Shown: piece by piece, positions 29,966 through 39,101 of the stretch | Numbering within the stretch: the first letter of the stretch is position 1 | Layout: the number at the start of each line of letters is the position of its first letter | DNA from: Actinomycetales bacterium SN12 | Lineage (GTDB): Bacteria; Actinomycetota; Actinomycetes; Actinomycetales; Microbacteriaceae | Length of the DNA stretch: 64,000 bases | NCBI GenBank assembly: GCA_002837415.1 | Contig: PJCV01000004.1 | Location: 1 to 64,000, forward strand | Reading direction: 5' to 3' | Translations under genes and position numbers: made by a program | The notes under the pieces: model-generated | Told to the model about the DNA's origin: nothing | Database searches by the model: none | What the model saw: the letters and a program-made list of their open reading frames with translations, nothing else

Positions 29966-30996
29966 GCGGAGCCCTCCATCTGCTCTGACTGCGGTGCGCG
30001 CTCGCCCGAGCCGCGTTCCAGGAGCCACGTGGGCATCTCGATCTGTCGAGTGAAACCGGTCGGCTCGGCGACGCGCTCGAGCGTGAGCCGTGCCGCGTGT
30101 CTGCCGAGTTCCACGGGGTCGTACGAGACCACGCTGACACCGAGCACATCCGCGGTGTCGAAGTCGTCGAAGCCGATGAGCGCGGGTTCAGGCTGATCTC
30201 GGCGGGCACGGAACGCGCGCAGCGCGCCGATCGTCATGCGATTGTTGCCGGCGATGATCGCGGTGGGCCGTGCGGTGCTCTCGAGCGCGGAGCGGACCGT
30301 GTGCTCCGGCGAGATGCGCCGGTCGTCGAGCAGATGCTCGAGCGCCGATGTGTCGTGCAGGCCATAGGCGCTCATGGCGGCACGGTAGCCGCGCAGCCGC
30401 TCGGCCTGGGTGTACACACCGGCGGGGTTGCAGACGTAGGCGATCCGCCGATGCCCCTGTGCGAGCAGCCGGCTCGTGGCGTCGAAGGCGCCGCGGTGGT
30501 TCTCGAGCACGATCGAATCGGCCACGAGGTTGCGCGCCGGCCGGTCGATCGCGATGACGGGGGTGCCCAGCTGCCGCTCTCCCTCCAGGTACGACTGGTC
30601 ATCGGAGACCGGGATGAGAAGGAGCGCCGCTATCCGCTGCGAGAGCAGCGCCTCGACCACCCGCTCTTCGCCATCAGGGGTGTCGTCCGTGGTCGCGACG
30701 AGGAGCGCGTATCCGCTGCGACTGAGCTCCTCCTCGAGTCCCGCAGCCACCTTGTAGTAGAAGGGGTTGGCCAGGTCACCCATCACGAAGCCCACTGTTC
30801 GCGACGCGCCTCCCCGGCGCAGACCGCGCGCCAGCGTGTTCGGGCGGAACCTCAGTCGTTTGGCGGCGGAGAGCACCCGCTCGACGGTCTCGGGAGAGAC
30901 CATCTCGCGGTGCGTGTAGACCCGCGAGACCGTCTTCGAGCTGACGCCGGCGAGCCGAGCGACATCGTCGAGCGTCGCCCTGGGCTGTACGGACAT
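29962..30996 (-). CDS. LacI-family regulator (first of the mannan locus)
   Basis: 344 residues with HTH at about 8-55 (TLDDVARLAGVSSKTVSRVY) and the usual effector domain. ATG 30996 is taken over an upstream in-frame start because AGGAG lies 5 nt upstream and the HTH begins right after. It heads the minus-strand operon and faces the ABC importer operon. The operator overlapping its own -35 implies autorepression and probably control of both divergent operons. Confidence 0.93.
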   Translation of the reverse strand: MSVQPRATLDDVARLAGVSSKTVSRVYTHREMVSPETVERVLSAAKRLRFRPNTLARGLRRGGASRTVGFVMGDLANPFYYKVAAGLEEELSRSGYALLVATTDDTPDGEERVVEALLSQRIAALLLIPVSDDQSYLEGERQLGTPVIAIDRPARNLVADSIVLENHRGAFDATSRLLAQGHRRIAYVCNPAGVYTQAERLRGYRAAMSAYGLHDTSALEHLLDDRRISPEHTVRSALESTARPTAIIAGNNRMTIGALRAFRARRDQPEPALIGFDDFDTADVLGVSVVSYDPVELGRHAARLTLERVAEPTGFTRQIEMPTWLLERGSGERAPQSEQMEGSA

Positions 30997-31028
30997 CTCG
31001 GCTCCTTCGCTGCGGGATCGCTGGGTCG

Positions 31029-31067
31029 AGCCTAGCAGCGCATGGCGCGAGTGTCTATCGACAGACA
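31029..31067 (-). promoter_or_regulatory. lacI promoter with overlapping operator
   Basis: Minus-strand promoter: -35 TAGACA (31057-31052) and -10 TAGGCT (31034-31029) at 17-nt spacing. The -35 is embedded in a 16-bp palindrome with a central CG, TGTCTATCGACAGACA (31052-31067), symmetric at 14 of 16 positions. This is a textbook LacI-family operator geometry for autorepression. Confidence 0.65.
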
Positions 31068-31183
31068 TTCAGCCGACATTAGTTGCCCTCTCTGCCGGAG
31101 GAGTGCCGTGCTAACGCCCGGTCAGCCGCACTTTCGCGCGCAGATTCGGCCCGCCGAACGATCCGGACAGCGCTGACATTTAG

Positions 31184-31212
31184 TTGCATTAACGCGCGCC
31201 TCGACCTAATCT
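31184..31212 (+). promoter_or_regulatory. Promoter of the mannan ABC importer operon
   Basis: -35 TTGCAT (31184-31189), 17-nt spacer, -10 TAATCT (31207-31212). It is the best sigma-70-like promoter in the window, ~70 nt before the binding-protein start. TTAGTTGC occurs here and again near 31079 beside the LacI operator, a possible shared regulatory half-site. Confidence 0.65.
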
Positions 31213-31280
31213 GACTGCGCACCCCGGGGCACACCGGGATGCGCCCGGTTTCAAGGGTGAACCAGACGAGGAGTCGACAC

Positions 31281-32597
31281 ATGGCAAAGAAGGCAGTGGC
31301 GGGGATTGCGCTGTTCGCCGCAGCAGCGATGGTGCTGAGCGGGTGCGCGGGAGGCGCAGGGGGCGATCCGGACAACACGATCGACGGAGAGGTGAAGGGC
31401 TCCATCACGGTGCTCACGAACCGCACCGACCTCGTGTCGGACGGCACGTTCGACAGCTACGCCGAGGCGTTCACGAAGAAGCATCCCGGCGTGAAGGTCA
31501 AGTTCGAGGGCATCAACGACTACGAGAACGCCGTCAAGACCCGACTCAACGGCAACAAGTACGGAGATGTGCTCGCCATCCCGTCGGCCGTGAAGCCGAG
31601 CCAGTTCGCCCAGTTCTTCGAGCCGCTCGGCAAGACCAGCGACTTCGCCGACAAGTACCGCTACACGCCCAAGCACAGCTACGACGGCCAGCAGTACGCG
31701 ATCGCCTCTGGCGGCAACGCGAACGGTGTGCTCTACAACAAGAAGGTCTTCGAGGAGGCCGGCGTCACCGAGCTGCCCACGTCCGCCGATGAGTGGCTCG
31801 CGGCCCTGCAGAAGATCAAGGACAACACCGACGCGATCCCGCTGTACACGAACTACAAGGACGGATGGCCGCTGTCACAGGGCATGAACAACCTGGGGGC
31901 GATCACGAACGATCCCGACGCCGCCGTCGCCATGGCTGAGAGCACCGCGCCGTGGACCGAGGGCACCGACGTCTACGCGATCGACTCGCTGCTGTTCGAC
32001 TCCGTGGAGGCCGGCCTGATCGAGCCCGACCCGCTGACCACCGACTGGGAGACCTCGAAGACCGAGTTCGGCAGCGGCAAGATCGGCACCATGGTGCTCG
32101 GTTCCTGGGCCATCTCGCAGATGCAGGCCGCGGCGGAGCAGGCCGGTGCCTCACCCGCCGACATCGGCTACATGGCGTGGCCCTCGAACATCGACGGGAA
32201 GCAGTACGCCACGAACGACGGCGACTACGGCTACGGCGTCAGCAAGCACTCTGCGAACAAGGCCGCGGCCTGGGCGTGGATCCAGTTCTTCACCGAGGAG
32301 TCGGGCTACACCGAGGCGCAGGGGATGGTGTCGACGCTGAAGTCCGCCGACCTGCCCGACAACCTCAGCGACATGGCTGATGCGGGGGTCGAGCTGATCG
32401 AGCCGGCTGCCGCCCCCGAGGGCAAGGAGAGCCTGCTCAGCGACACGTCGAACGACGCGCAGATCGACCTCTACGGGCAGGTGTACCGCCAGAAGCTGGT
32501 GGATATCGCGCGCGGTGCGGCAGACGGCGACAAGAACAGCTACTTCGATGAGCTGAACACGCGCTGGGCCGCAGCCGTCGAGAAGAACAAGAACTGA
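31281..32597 (+). CDS. Sugar ABC transporter substrate-binding lipoprotein
   Basis: 438 residues, family 1 extracellular solute-binding protein. Lipoprotein signal with lipobox LSGC (C22). The mature part has the two-lobed SBP pattern (SITVLTNRTDLVSDG near the start; aromatic-rich binding segments such as YGYGVSKHSANKAAAWAWIQ). GAGGAG lies 8 nt before ATG 31281. It delivers an oligosaccharide to the two permeases that follow; the operon content points to manno-oligosaccharides. Confidence 0.93.
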   Translation: MAKKAVAGIALFAAAAMVLSGCAGGAGGDPDNTIDGEVKGSITVLTNRTDLVSDGTFDSYAEAFTKKHPGVKVKFEGINDYENAVKTRLNGNKYGDVLAIPSAVKPSQFAQFFEPLGKTSDFADKYRYTPKHSYDGQQYAIASGGNANGVLYNKKVFEEAGVTELPTSADEWLAALQKIKDNTDAIPLYTNYKDGWPLSQGMNNLGAITNDPDAAVAMAESTAPWTEGTDVYAIDSLLFDSVEAGLIEPDPLTTDWETSKTEFGSGKIGTMVLGSWAISQMQAAAEQAGASPADIGYMAWPSNIDGKQYATNDGDYGYGVSKHSANKAAAWAWIQFFTEESGYTEAQGMVSTLKSADLPDNLSDMADAGVELIEPAAAPEGKESLLSDTSNDAQIDLYGQVYRQKLVDIARGAADGDKNSYFDELNTRWAAAVEKNKN

Positions 32598-32621
32598 TCG
32601 CGAGCAGCAGGAAGTAAGACG

Positions 32622-33584
32622 ATGACCCTCACGACACCCGATTCCGCCGTGGCGGAGCACACGGCTGTCATCGTCACGGAAGGGCGCCGCCTCCAGCGGC
32701 GGCGCCCGGCCGGGCGACGGCGGATGCTCACCGCATCCACTCCCTGGCTTTTCCTCGCTGCAGCGGTCGGACTGCTCCTGCTGCTCACCTACTGGCCGGC
32801 GCTGAATCTGCTGTACTACAGCGTCACCGACTGGGACGGCATCGACCAGAGCAAGGGCTTCGTCGGTGTGGAGAACTACCTTGCGGTGTTCACCCGACCA
32901 GAGATCTTCCAGGTCTTCTTCGTCAGCCTCTACTACTTCGCGGCCACCTTCGTGCAGATGGGCCTCGCACTGTACTTCGCAGCGATCCTCAGCTTCTCGA
33001 CGCGATTCCAGAATCTGTTCCGCGGCGTCCTCTTCTTCCCCTATCTCATCAACGGCGTCGCGATCGCCTTCATGTTCCAGTACGTCTTCCAGCCCGACGG
33101 CTCTCTCGACATCGTGCTCAGCTGGTTCGGTGTGACCGAGCCGCCCAAGTGGCTCGGCGACCCCGCGGTCGCCAACTGGTCGCTCGCCAGCACGTCGGTG
33201 TGGCGCTACACCGGGCTCAACTTCGTGCTCTTCCTCGGCGCGATCCAATCGATCCCGAGCGAGCTGTTCGAGGCCGCGGACATCGACGGCGCAACCAAGT
33301 GGCAGCAGTTCTGGGCGATCATCTTCCCCGGCATCCGTCGCGTCGTCGCGCTCAGCCTCATCCTGGCGATCTCCGGTTCGCTCTCGGCCTTCGAGACGCC
33401 GTTCATCATGACCGGGGGCGCCAACGGCACCGCCACCTTCGTGATCAAGACGGTGCAGGAGGCGTTCGTGTTCAGCCATGTCGGACTCGCCTCCGCCATG
33501 GCGGTCGTGCTGCTTGCGATCGTGCTGCTGGTCACCTGGGTTCAGCGCAGACTCTTCCCCGACGAGAAGGTGGACCTGTCATGA
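32622..33584 (+). CDS. Sugar ABC transporter permease (MalF type)
   Basis: 320 residues, six TM segments after a ~45-residue polar N-terminus. The EAA loop that docks the ATPase is clear at about 220-240 (EAADIDGATKWQQFWAIIFP). It overlaps the next permease by ATGA. No ATPase gene is in the operon, as in many actinobacterial sugar importers that share one MsiK-like ATPase encoded elsewhere. Confidence 0.93.
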   Translation: MTLTTPDSAVAEHTAVIVTEGRRLQRRRPAGRRRMLTASTPWLFLAAAVGLLLLLTYWPALNLLYYSVTDWDGIDQSKGFVGVENYLAVFTRPEIFQVFFVSLYYFAATFVQMGLALYFAAILSFSTRFQNLFRGVLFFPYLINGVAIAFMFQYVFQPDGSLDIVLSWFGVTEPPKWLGDPAVANWSLASTSVWRYTGLNFVLFLGAIQSIPSELFEAADIDGATKWQQFWAIIFPGIRRVVALSLILAISGSLSAFETPFIMTGGANGTATFVIKTVQEAFVFSHVGLASAMAVVLLAIVLLVTWVQRRLFPDEKVDLS

Positions 33585-34462
33585 CCACGACATCTGTCGC
33601 TCCGCTCCCCGCACGCAAGGCGCCCAGCGTCACCGCGATTCGCGTCCGCGTCGCGGCGTCGAAGACCGCGAAGTACACGAGCCTCCTCCTCGCGGCCTTC
33701 TGCACGCTGCTGCCGATGGTCGCGATCCTGTTCGCCAGCTTCAAGGACGGCGAGGAGTACGCGCGCAGCGGGGCGCTGACACCCCCGACGAACTGGCTTC
33801 GCCTCGACAACTTCACCACCGCCTTCGTGCAGGGGGCGATGCTGGAGGGCTTCGTGAACACGCTCATCGTGCTGGCGGTGTCGTTGGCCGGTACGATCTT
33901 CGTCGGCAGCATGGCCGCGTACGCCCTGGACCGCTTCACCTTCCGAGGCAAGGCCGTTGTCATCGTGCTGTTCCTGATCGCCACCCTCGTGCCCTCCGTC
34001 ACCAGCCAGGTCGCCACCTTCCAGCTCATCAACGGCATGGGTCTCTACGACACCAAGGCCGCGCTGATCCTGCTGTTCACCGGCACCGACATCATCGCGA
34101 TCTACCTCTTCATGCAGTTCATGGCATCCATCCCCATCTCCCTCGACGAGGCGGCGATGCTAGACGGCGCGAACCGCTGGACGATCTACTGGCGCATCAT
34201 CCTGCCGCTGCTCAAGCCCGCCATCGCGACCGTCATGATCATCAAGGGCATCGGCATCTACAACGAGTTCTACACACCCTTCCTGTACCTCCCGTCAGAG
34301 GGGCTCGTCTCGACCACCCTGTTCAACTTCAAGAGCACGACCAACACGCAGTGGGAAGTCATCGCTGCCGGAACCCTGCTCGTCATCATCCCCTCGCTGG
34401 TCGCCTTCCTGCTGCTGCAGAAGTGGATCTACCGGGGCCTCATCGCCGGAGCCGTGAAATGA
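33581..34462 (+). CDS. Sugar ABC transporter permease (MalG type)
   Basis: 293 residues, six TM segments. EAA loop EAAMLDGANRWTIYWRIILP at about 190-210. ATG 33581 is set by the ATGA overlap with the preceding permease; its stop overlaps the beta-mannosidase start the same way. It forms the heterodimeric channel with the upstream permease. Confidence 0.93.
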   Translation: MTTTSVAPLPARKAPSVTAIRVRVAASKTAKYTSLLLAAFCTLLPMVAILFASFKDGEEYARSGALTPPTNWLRLDNFTTAFVQGAMLEGFVNTLIVLAVSLAGTIFVGSMAAYALDRFTFRGKAVVIVLFLIATLVPSVTSQVATFQLINGMGLYDTKAALILLFTGTDIIAIYLFMQFMASIPISLDEAAMLDGANRWTIYWRIILPLLKPAIATVMIIKGIGIYNEFYTPFLYLPSEGLVSTTLFNFKSTTNTQWEVIAAGTLLVIIPSLVAFLLLQKWIYRGLIAGAVK

Positions 34463-36945
34463 CCATCGACATCCTCCCCACCGCCGCGCTCGCCGCTGTC
34501 AGCACACCGCTGCACGAAGGCTGGCGACTCACCGCGGCGTCCGGGCCGGTTGCGATCGACCTCGAGGGCGGCGTGCCCGCCTCGGTACCGGGCTGCGTGC
34601 ACACCGATCTCCTCGCGGCTGACCTCATCCCCGATCCCTACCTCGACGACAACGAGGCGCTGCTGGCGTGGATAGGCCTGGTCGATTGGACGTACCGCAC
34701 CTCATTCACCTGGGCGCCCGACGGTCACACCAGGCACGACCTGGTCTTCGAGGGGCTCGACACCGTGGCGACGGTCACCCTCAACGGCGCCGTCATCCTC
34801 GAGGCGGCGAACCAGCACCGCTCCTACCGCATCGACGTGCGCGAGCACCTCGCCGAGGGGGAGAACTCGCTCGTCGTCGCGTTCCGCTCGCCGGTGCGCT
34901 ACGCCAACGGGAAGAGCATGGAGTACGGCGCGCGGCCGCGGCCCTACCCGCTGCCGTACGAGGCGATCCGCAAGTCAGCCGCGAGCTTCGGCTGGGACTG
35001 GGGCATCGCCACGTTCACCAGCGGGATCTGGCGACCGGTGCGCCTCGAGTCGTGGTCGGTCGCACGTGTCGACGAGCTGCGCGTGAACGCCGCGCCCGCA
35101 GCCGGGGGCGCCAAGGGCGGCCGCGCCGAGGTCGAGGTCGTCATCGAGCGGGAGAGCGAGGCATCCCACGGCGAGCTCCGGGTGTCTGCGGCCGTCGCCG
35201 GCGGGACGGCATCCGGCATCATTCCGGCCGGCGCCGACCGCGCGCGGCTGGTCGTGCACGCGCCTGACGCCGAGCTGTGGTGGCCGGCCGGCTATGGGGC
35301 GCAGCCGCTGTACGCGCTCGACGTGACACTCGTCGCAGAGGAAGCCGAGATCGCCGCCGCGAGCCGTCGCGTCGGCTTCCGGTCGGTGCGATGGGAGACG
35401 GAGCCGGATGCCGACGGCACCCCGTTCACGCTGAGCGTGAACGACCAGAGGGTGTACGTGAAGGGCGTCAACTGGATTCCGGACGACGCGCTCACCTCCC
35501 GCATCGACCGCGCTCGTCTCGAGCGGCGCATGCATCAGGCGCTGGATGCCAACCTCAACCTCATCCGCGTGTGGGGCGGCGGCATCTACGAGTCGGAGGA
35601 CTTCTACGACCTGTGCGACGAACTGGGCCTGCTGAGCTGGCAGGACTTCCTCTTCGCCTGCGCCGCCTACCCCGAGGAGGAGCCGCTGCGCAGCGAGATC
35701 GAGGCCGAGGCCCGCGAGCAGATCGTGCGCCTGTCGTCGCACCCTTCGCTCGTGCTGCTCGCAGGCAACAACGAGAACGTCTGGGGTTACGAGGACTGGG
35801 GGTGGAAGGAGCACCTCGACGGCAAGACCTGGGGTGCCTACTACTACCACGAGCTCTTCCCGCAGCTCGTGGCCGAGCTCGCGCCGCACGTGGAGTACTC
35901 GCACGGCAGCCCGTTCAGTCCGCACGGGCAGCACCCGAACGAAGAAGCGCACGGCACCATGCACCTGTGGGAGCAGTGGAACCGGCAGGACTACCCCACC
36001 TACCTCGAGCACCGTCCTCGCTTCGTGGCGGAGTTCGGCTGGCAGGGACCCGCGACCTGGACCACGCTCACCCGCAGCATCTCCGACGCGCCGCTGACAC
36101 CCGAGTCGCCCGGCATGCTCGTGCACCAGAAGGCGGCGGAGGGCAACGACAAGCTCACGCGCGGCCTGCTCCCGCACTACCGCATGCCGTCCGACATGTC
36201 GGGATGGCACTGGGCCATGCAGCTGAATCAGGCAGAGGCTGTGCGCTTCGCCCTCGATCACTTCCGCTCGCTCGCCCCGCTGAACTCCGGCGCCATCGTG
36301 TGGCAGCTCAACGACTGCTGGCCGGTGACATCTTGGGCGGCGGTCGACGGTGACGAGCGGCTGAAGCCTCTCTGGTACGCGCTGAAGAGCGCGTTCGCGC
36401 CGCGTGTGGTCTCGCTGCAGCCGCGCGAGGGCGGTCTCGCGGCCGTACTCGGCAACGACACGGCCGAGCCGTGGTCGGGTGAGCTGGTGGTGCGCCGCAT
36501 CGGCTTCGACGGCCAGGCGTGGGCGACCCACCGGATGCCGTTCACCGTCGCCTCGCGCGGATCGCTGGAGATCTCGGTGGATGCCGGCATCGCGACCCCC
36601 GTCGAGGCAGCCGGCGAGCTCGTCGTCGCGGAGGCCGATGGCGTGCGCGGCGTGCGGTTCTTCGCGGAGCCGCGTGACTCGCAGCTGCCTGCGGCCCAGT
36701 ACACGACCGAGCTCACGCCCGTGCAGGGCGGCACGGAGGTGCGCATCACCGCGCAGAGCCTGCTGAAGGACCTCACGCTGCTCGTCGACCGTGCGCACCC
36801 CGACGCCGTGACCCACGAGGGCCTGATCACCCTGCTTCCGGGCGAGACCGCGACCTTCACGGTGCGGCACCCCGCCGACGCCGACCCCGCCGCGCTGCTG
36901 GCCCCGGAGGTCATCCGCACCGCGAACGAGCTGGTCGCCCGATGA
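34459..36945 (+). CDS. Beta-mannosidase, GH2
   Basis: 828 residues, the size of GH2 beta-mannosidases. Domains: sugar-binding jelly roll (about 15-190), immunoglobulin-like domain, TIM barrel (about 300-600), C-terminal beta domains. Acid/base E439 (GNNENVW) and nucleophile E525 (VAEFGWQG) are in place, as is the WGGGIYESEDFYDLCDELG barrel motif. It removes non-reducing mannose from manno-oligosaccharides. No signal peptide, so intracellular. Coupled by ATGA overlaps to the permease upstream and the GH113-like gene downstream. Confidence 0.94.
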   Translation: MTIDILPTAALAAVSTPLHEGWRLTAASGPVAIDLEGGVPASVPGCVHTDLLAADLIPDPYLDDNEALLAWIGLVDWTYRTSFTWAPDGHTRHDLVFEGLDTVATVTLNGAVILEAANQHRSYRIDVREHLAEGENSLVVAFRSPVRYANGKSMEYGARPRPYPLPYEAIRKSAASFGWDWGIATFTSGIWRPVRLESWSVARVDELRVNAAPAAGGAKGGRAEVEVVIERESEASHGELRVSAAVAGGTASGIIPAGADRARLVVHAPDAELWWPAGYGAQPLYALDVTLVAEEAEIAAASRRVGFRSVRWETEPDADGTPFTLSVNDQRVYVKGVNWIPDDALTSRIDRARLERRMHQALDANLNLIRVWGGGIYESEDFYDLCDELGLLSWQDFLFACAAYPEEEPLRSEIEAEAREQIVRLSSHPSLVLLAGNNENVWGYEDWGWKEHLDGKTWGAYYYHELFPQLVAELAPHVEYSHGSPFSPHGQHPNEEAHGTMHLWEQWNRQDYPTYLEHRPRFVAEFGWQGPATWTTLTRSISDAPLTPESPGMLVHQKAAEGNDKLTRGLLPHYRMPSDMSGWHWAMQLNQAEAVRFALDHFRSLAPLNSGAIVWQLNDCWPVTSWAAVDGDERLKPLWYALKSAFAPRVVSLQPREGGLAAVLGNDTAEPWSGELVVRRIGFDGQAWATHRMPFTVASRGSLEISVDAGIATPVEAAGELVVAEADGVRGVRFFAEPRDSQLPAAQYTTELTPVQGGTEVRITAQSLLKDLTLLVDRAHPDAVTHEGLITLLPGETATFTVRHPADADPAALLAPEVIRTANELVAR

Positions 36946-37880
36946 TCGGCTACGTCGCGGGGATGACCTGGGGATGGACGGGCATCCGCGGCACATGGGC
37001 GACGCCCCAGGCATCCGCCTCCCTCGCCGCGATGGCCGACCACGGCGTCAACTGGACCGCCATCGCCTACGCCGTCGAGCAGCCCACCGCGCAGTCGACC
37101 GAGATGTCCTGGGATCAGGCCCCGACCGTAAGCGAGGAGGAGATCGTCTGGGCCATCCGAGAGGCGAAGTCGCACGGGCTGCAGGTGTGCTTGAAGCCCG
37201 TCGTCAATGTCAGCGACGGCACCTGGCGTGCGTACATCGGGTTCTTCGACTGGGACGTGCCCGGCGAGCCGAGCTGGGGCGACTGGTTCGCGTCGTACCG
37301 CGAGTTCATCCTGCACGCCGCACGCCTCGCTGAGGCCGAGGGCTGCGAGATGCTCTGCGTGGGATGCGAGATGGTGCGCGCCGACGGACGCGACGCGGAG
37401 TGGCGCGCGCTGATCGCCGACGTGCGCGAGGTGTACTCGGGCATCGTCACGTACAACTGCGACAAGTACCAGGAGGACCACGTGACCTGGTGGGACGCCG
37501 TCGACGTGATCACCTCGAGCGGGTACTACCCGATCGACCGGTGGGACGCCGAGCTCGACCGCATCGAGAAGGTGGTCGAGGCATCAGGCAAGCCGTTCTT
37601 CTTCATGGAGGCCGGATGCCCGTCGCGCACCGGCTCGCCCGACAAGCCCAACGACTGGAGTCTTCCCGGTGAGCCCTCGGGTGAGGAGCAGCTGCGCTAC
37701 TACCGGGCGATGTTCGACGTCTGCGACCGGCGTCCCTGGATGCGCGGATTCATGCTGTGGGACTGGCCGCCCGCGCTGTACGCCGAGTCGGACGCCGACC
37801 GCAACGACGACTACTGCCCCTACGGCAAGCCCGCCGGCGCGTTCCTGCGCGAGGCGTATCGCGCGCGAACCGCGAACTGA
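36942..37880 (+). CDS. GH113-like glycosidase (beta-mannanase type)
   Basis: 312 residues, a single TIM barrel without signal peptide. Candidate catalytic Glu pair E143 (VGCEMV, end of strand 4) and E223 (FFMEAGCPS, end of strand 7), 80 residues apart. From memory this matches the spacing in characterised GH113 mannanases. It also shows WGWTGIRG near the N-terminus and MRGFMLWDWPP near the C-terminus. It probably cleaves beta-1,4 manno-oligosaccharides inside the cell, working with the coupled beta-mannosidase. Family assignment is by motif recognition, not by search. Confidence 0.8.
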   Translation: MIGYVAGMTWGWTGIRGTWATPQASASLAAMADHGVNWTAIAYAVEQPTAQSTEMSWDQAPTVSEEEIVWAIREAKSHGLQVCLKPVVNVSDGTWRAYIGFFDWDVPGEPSWGDWFASYREFILHAARLAEAEGCEMLCVGCEMVRADGRDAEWRALIADVREVYSGIVTYNCDKYQEDHVTWWDAVDVITSSGYYPIDRWDAELDRIEKVVEASGKPFFFMEAGCPSRTGSPDKPNDWSLPGEPSGEEQLRYYRAMFDVCDRRPWMRGFMLWDWPPALYAESDADRNDDYCPYGKPAGAFLREAYRARTAN

Positions 37881-37903
37881 CCGGTACTGCGCCGCCGACT
37901 CGC

Positions 37904-37936
37904 CGCCCGCCGCCGGTGCATCACCGGCGGCGGGCG
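37904..37936. terminator. Strong bidirectional terminator hairpin
   Basis: 15-bp perfect GC stem (37904-37918 with 37922-37936), 3-nt loop CAT, core GCCGCCGGTG/CACCGGCGGC. It fills the 60-bp gap between the convergent GH113-like gene and manA. No T-run, as is usual in high-GC Actinobacteria. Confidence 0.75.
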
Positions 37937-37940
37937 CGAC

Positions 37941-39101
37941 TCAGCCGGCTGCGACGAACAGACGTCCCGCGCCCGTGATCCGCATCGCGGCGGGTCGGGA
38001 GATGAGAACAGCGCGGCCGCGCGGCATCGAGATGCGCTCGTCGCCGGACGCCAGCTCGAACTCGCCGTCGGTCGCGAGGGCGATGGCGGGGCCGTCGAGC
38101 GCGATCTCGCCGTCGGCTTCGGCGGCGTACAGTTCGAACCCGGGGTCGTCTGCGGTGCTGCGCTCGACCGGTCGGAACACGCGGATGCCGTCGGACACGA
38201 TCTCGGGCACCAGCCGCGGGTCGCCGCTCTCGCGAGCGTCCAGCACTCGGTCGAGTTCCACCGTGTCGATGTGCTTGCCCGTGAGTCCACCGCGCATGAC
38301 GTTGTCGCTCGGGCCCATCAGCTCGATGCCGGAGCCCCGCAGGTAGGCGTGGATATTGCCGGCGGGCAGCCAGAGCGCCTCGCCGGCGCGCAGCGTGAGG
38401 TGCTGCAGCATGAGCGCACCGAGGATGCCGGAGTCGGCGGGGTGAGCCTCGGCGATGCGCGCGAGCAGGGCGAACCGGGCATCGCGTGCGGCGACCTCCG
38501 TCACGGCGGCGACGAGTGCGGGCAGACTCTCATCACCGGAGAGCAGCCACAGGAAGGCGTTGCGGATGCCGTCGGCGCCTCCCAGATGCTGCTGCCAGGT
38601 CGACAGGGCCGACGACGCGGCCGAGTCGTCGATCAGGCCGGCCAGCGTCTGCAGGTCGTCGCGCACGTCGGCGAGGGGTCGGAAGCCGCACAGCGCCTCG
38701 AATCCGTCGTGCAGCGCCACGATCATCTCGGGCTTGGCGTGCGGGTCACGGTAGGTGCGGTTCGGGGCGTCGAGGGGGATGCCGAGGGCGTTCTCACGCT
38801 CGAAGCCCTCCTTCGCCTGCGCGGTGCTCGGGTGCGCCTGCAGCGACAGCGGCTCTGCCGCGCAGAGCACCTTCAGCAGGAACGGCAGGGTCGCGCCGGT
38901 CTCGCGCTCCCACGCATCGAGGGCCGGCCACGGCGCATCCCCGACGACCGCACTCGGTGCGGAGGGGTGGGCGCCCAGCCACAGCTCGGCCTCCTTGCGC
39001 CCCGTCGGGGCGGTGCCGCGGACGTGCGCGACGCCGTCGATGAGCCCCCAGGCGTAGTCGCGGGGCGTGTTGTCGATCTCGAGGAACAGGGGGGTCGTCA
39101 T
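37941..39101 (-). CDS. manA: Mannose-6-phosphate isomerase, class I
   Basis: 386 residues, a type I phosphomannose isomerase (cupin fold, zinc enzyme). Metal ligands are visible in QAHPSTAQAK (Gln/His), KPEMIVAL (Glu) and PAGNIHAYL (His). It interconverts mannose-6-P and fructose-6-P. In this locus it links mannose released by the mannosidases, after phosphorylation, to glycolysis. Start overlaps the stop of the upstream kinase (ATGA). Confidence 0.95.
   Translation of the reverse strand: MTTPLFLEIDNTPRDYAWGLIDGVAHVRGTAPTGRKEAELWLGAHPSAPSAVVGDAPWPALDAWERETGATLPFLLKVLCAAEPLSLQAHPSTAQAKEGFERENALGIPLDAPNRTYRDPHAKPEMIVALHDGFEALCGFRPLADVRDDLQTLAGLIDDSAASSALSTWQQHLGGADGIRNAFLWLLSGDESLPALVAAVTEVAARDARFALLARIAEAHPADSGILGALMLQHLTLRAGEALWLPAGNIHAYLRGSGIELMGPSDNVMRGGLTGKHIDTVELDRVLDARESGDPRLVPEIVSDGIRVFRPVERSTADDPGFELYAAEADGEIALDGPAIALATDGEFELASGDERISMPRGRAVLISRPAAMRITGAGRLFVAAG

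Noticed and set aside
31052..31067. Operator read as a two-component or SOS box
   Set aside because: The palindrome has a CG centre and sits beside a LacI gene; it does not match the actinobacterial LexA consensus GAAC-n4-GTTC.
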